Origin: an uncultured Ignavibacteria bacterium
GTDB taxonomy: Bacteria; Bacteroidota; Ignavibacteria; Ignavibacteriales; Melioribacteraceae
Direction of reading: 5' to 3'
Length of the DNA: 50,982 nt
Assembly (NCBI GenBank): GCA_937930275.1
Contig: CALGLM010000305.1
Coordinates: forward strand, 1 to 50,982
Shown here in pieces: positions 50,937 to 50,982 of the stretch; within the stretch, counting starts at the first letter, position 1, and each line of letters opens with the position of its first letter. The position numbers and the translations under genes were made by a program. The notes beneath the pieces are model-generated. The model made no database searches, was not told the origin of the DNA, and saw nothing but the letters and a program-made list of their open reading frames with translations.

Positions 50937-50982
50937 AGATCGGAAGAGCGTCGTGTAGGGAAAGAGTGTAGATCTCGGTGGT
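50937..50982. other. Illumina TruSeq adapter, not genomic
   Basis: From AGATCGGAAGAGCGTCGTGT onward all 46 terminal bases match the reverse complement of the Illumina universal adapter as I know it. The G+C-rich composition differs sharply from the flanking AT-rich DNA. It marks the true end of the contig at 50936. Confidence 0.97.

Noticed and set aside
1..50982. CRISPR array, prophage, insertion sequence or integron
   Set aside because: No regularly spaced repeats, transposase, integrase, capsid or terminase-like frame was found in either strand.

Overview
The window looks like one whole metagenome-type contig from an AT-rich bacterium of the Bacteroidota/Chlorobiota side of the FCB group, most likely an Ignavibacteria-like lineage. 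The reasons are: a secreted protein ending in a QNYPNPFNP-type sorting domain (type IX secretion); a GWxTD-domain protein; large TPR and SPOR envelope proteins; glutaminyl-tRNA synthetase beside glutamyl-tRNA synthetase; and tRNA promoters of the Bacteroidota form (TTG, about 20 bases, TAnnTTTR). The taxonomic call is inference; no search was run. The last 46 bases are Illumina adapter, so the right edge is an assembly artefact. Both edge genes are cut.

Layout. 1-2711 (-): a 903-residue partial secreted protein. 2925-8522: a degenerate three-receiver hybrid kinase and gltX (+), convergent with glnS (-) across a strong bidirectional terminator. 8593-13326: a five-PAS histidine kinase and a sigma-54 activator (-), divergent from a Dps-type ferritin (+) that has its own sigma-54 promoter and a pair of dyads upstream. 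13522-17817: tRNA-Leu(CAA), a U32 hydroxylase/peptidase, tRNA-Gln(CTG), and a tightly overlapping four-gene set of one secreted propeller and three membrane proteins. 17792-27516 (-): a seven-gene operon with a fused prenol kinase/prenyl-phosphate kinase, a giant TPR protein, a beta-barrel with a TonB-box-like N-terminus, an HU-like/SPOR protein, ExbB, ExbD and TonB.

27676-32909: an outer-membrane barrel protein, a TPR lipoprotein-type protein, tRNA-Leu(GAG), an ECF sigma/anti-sigma pair flanked on both sides by Spy/CpxP-like periplasmic proteins, and a DUF169 protein. 32919-35757 (-): an operon of dodecin, two peroxiredoxins, a mammalian-type 6-pyruvoyl-tetrahydropterin synthase, GTP cyclohydrolase I interrupted by one in-frame TAA, and a sepiapterin-reductase-like SDR. 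This order predicts a tetrahydrobiopterin-type pterin. 35918-37129 (+): tRNA-Arg(TCG), tadA and adk. 37126-48646 (-): a tightly packed 12-gene run (alr, unknown, manC, rpiB-like, pyrK, pyrD, folC, rho, GWxTD, pdxA, methyltransferase, ftsE). 48827-50936: a YbjQ-family protein, an HD phosphohydrolase and a truncated MFS transporter.

Most of the window is ordinary chromosome. There is no phage, transposon or CRISPR array. The most interesting parts are the sigma-54/Dps regulatory unit, the interrupted pterin operon, the kinase-dead receiver array, the plugless barrel with its own ExbBD-TonB, and the Asp-variant RpiB.
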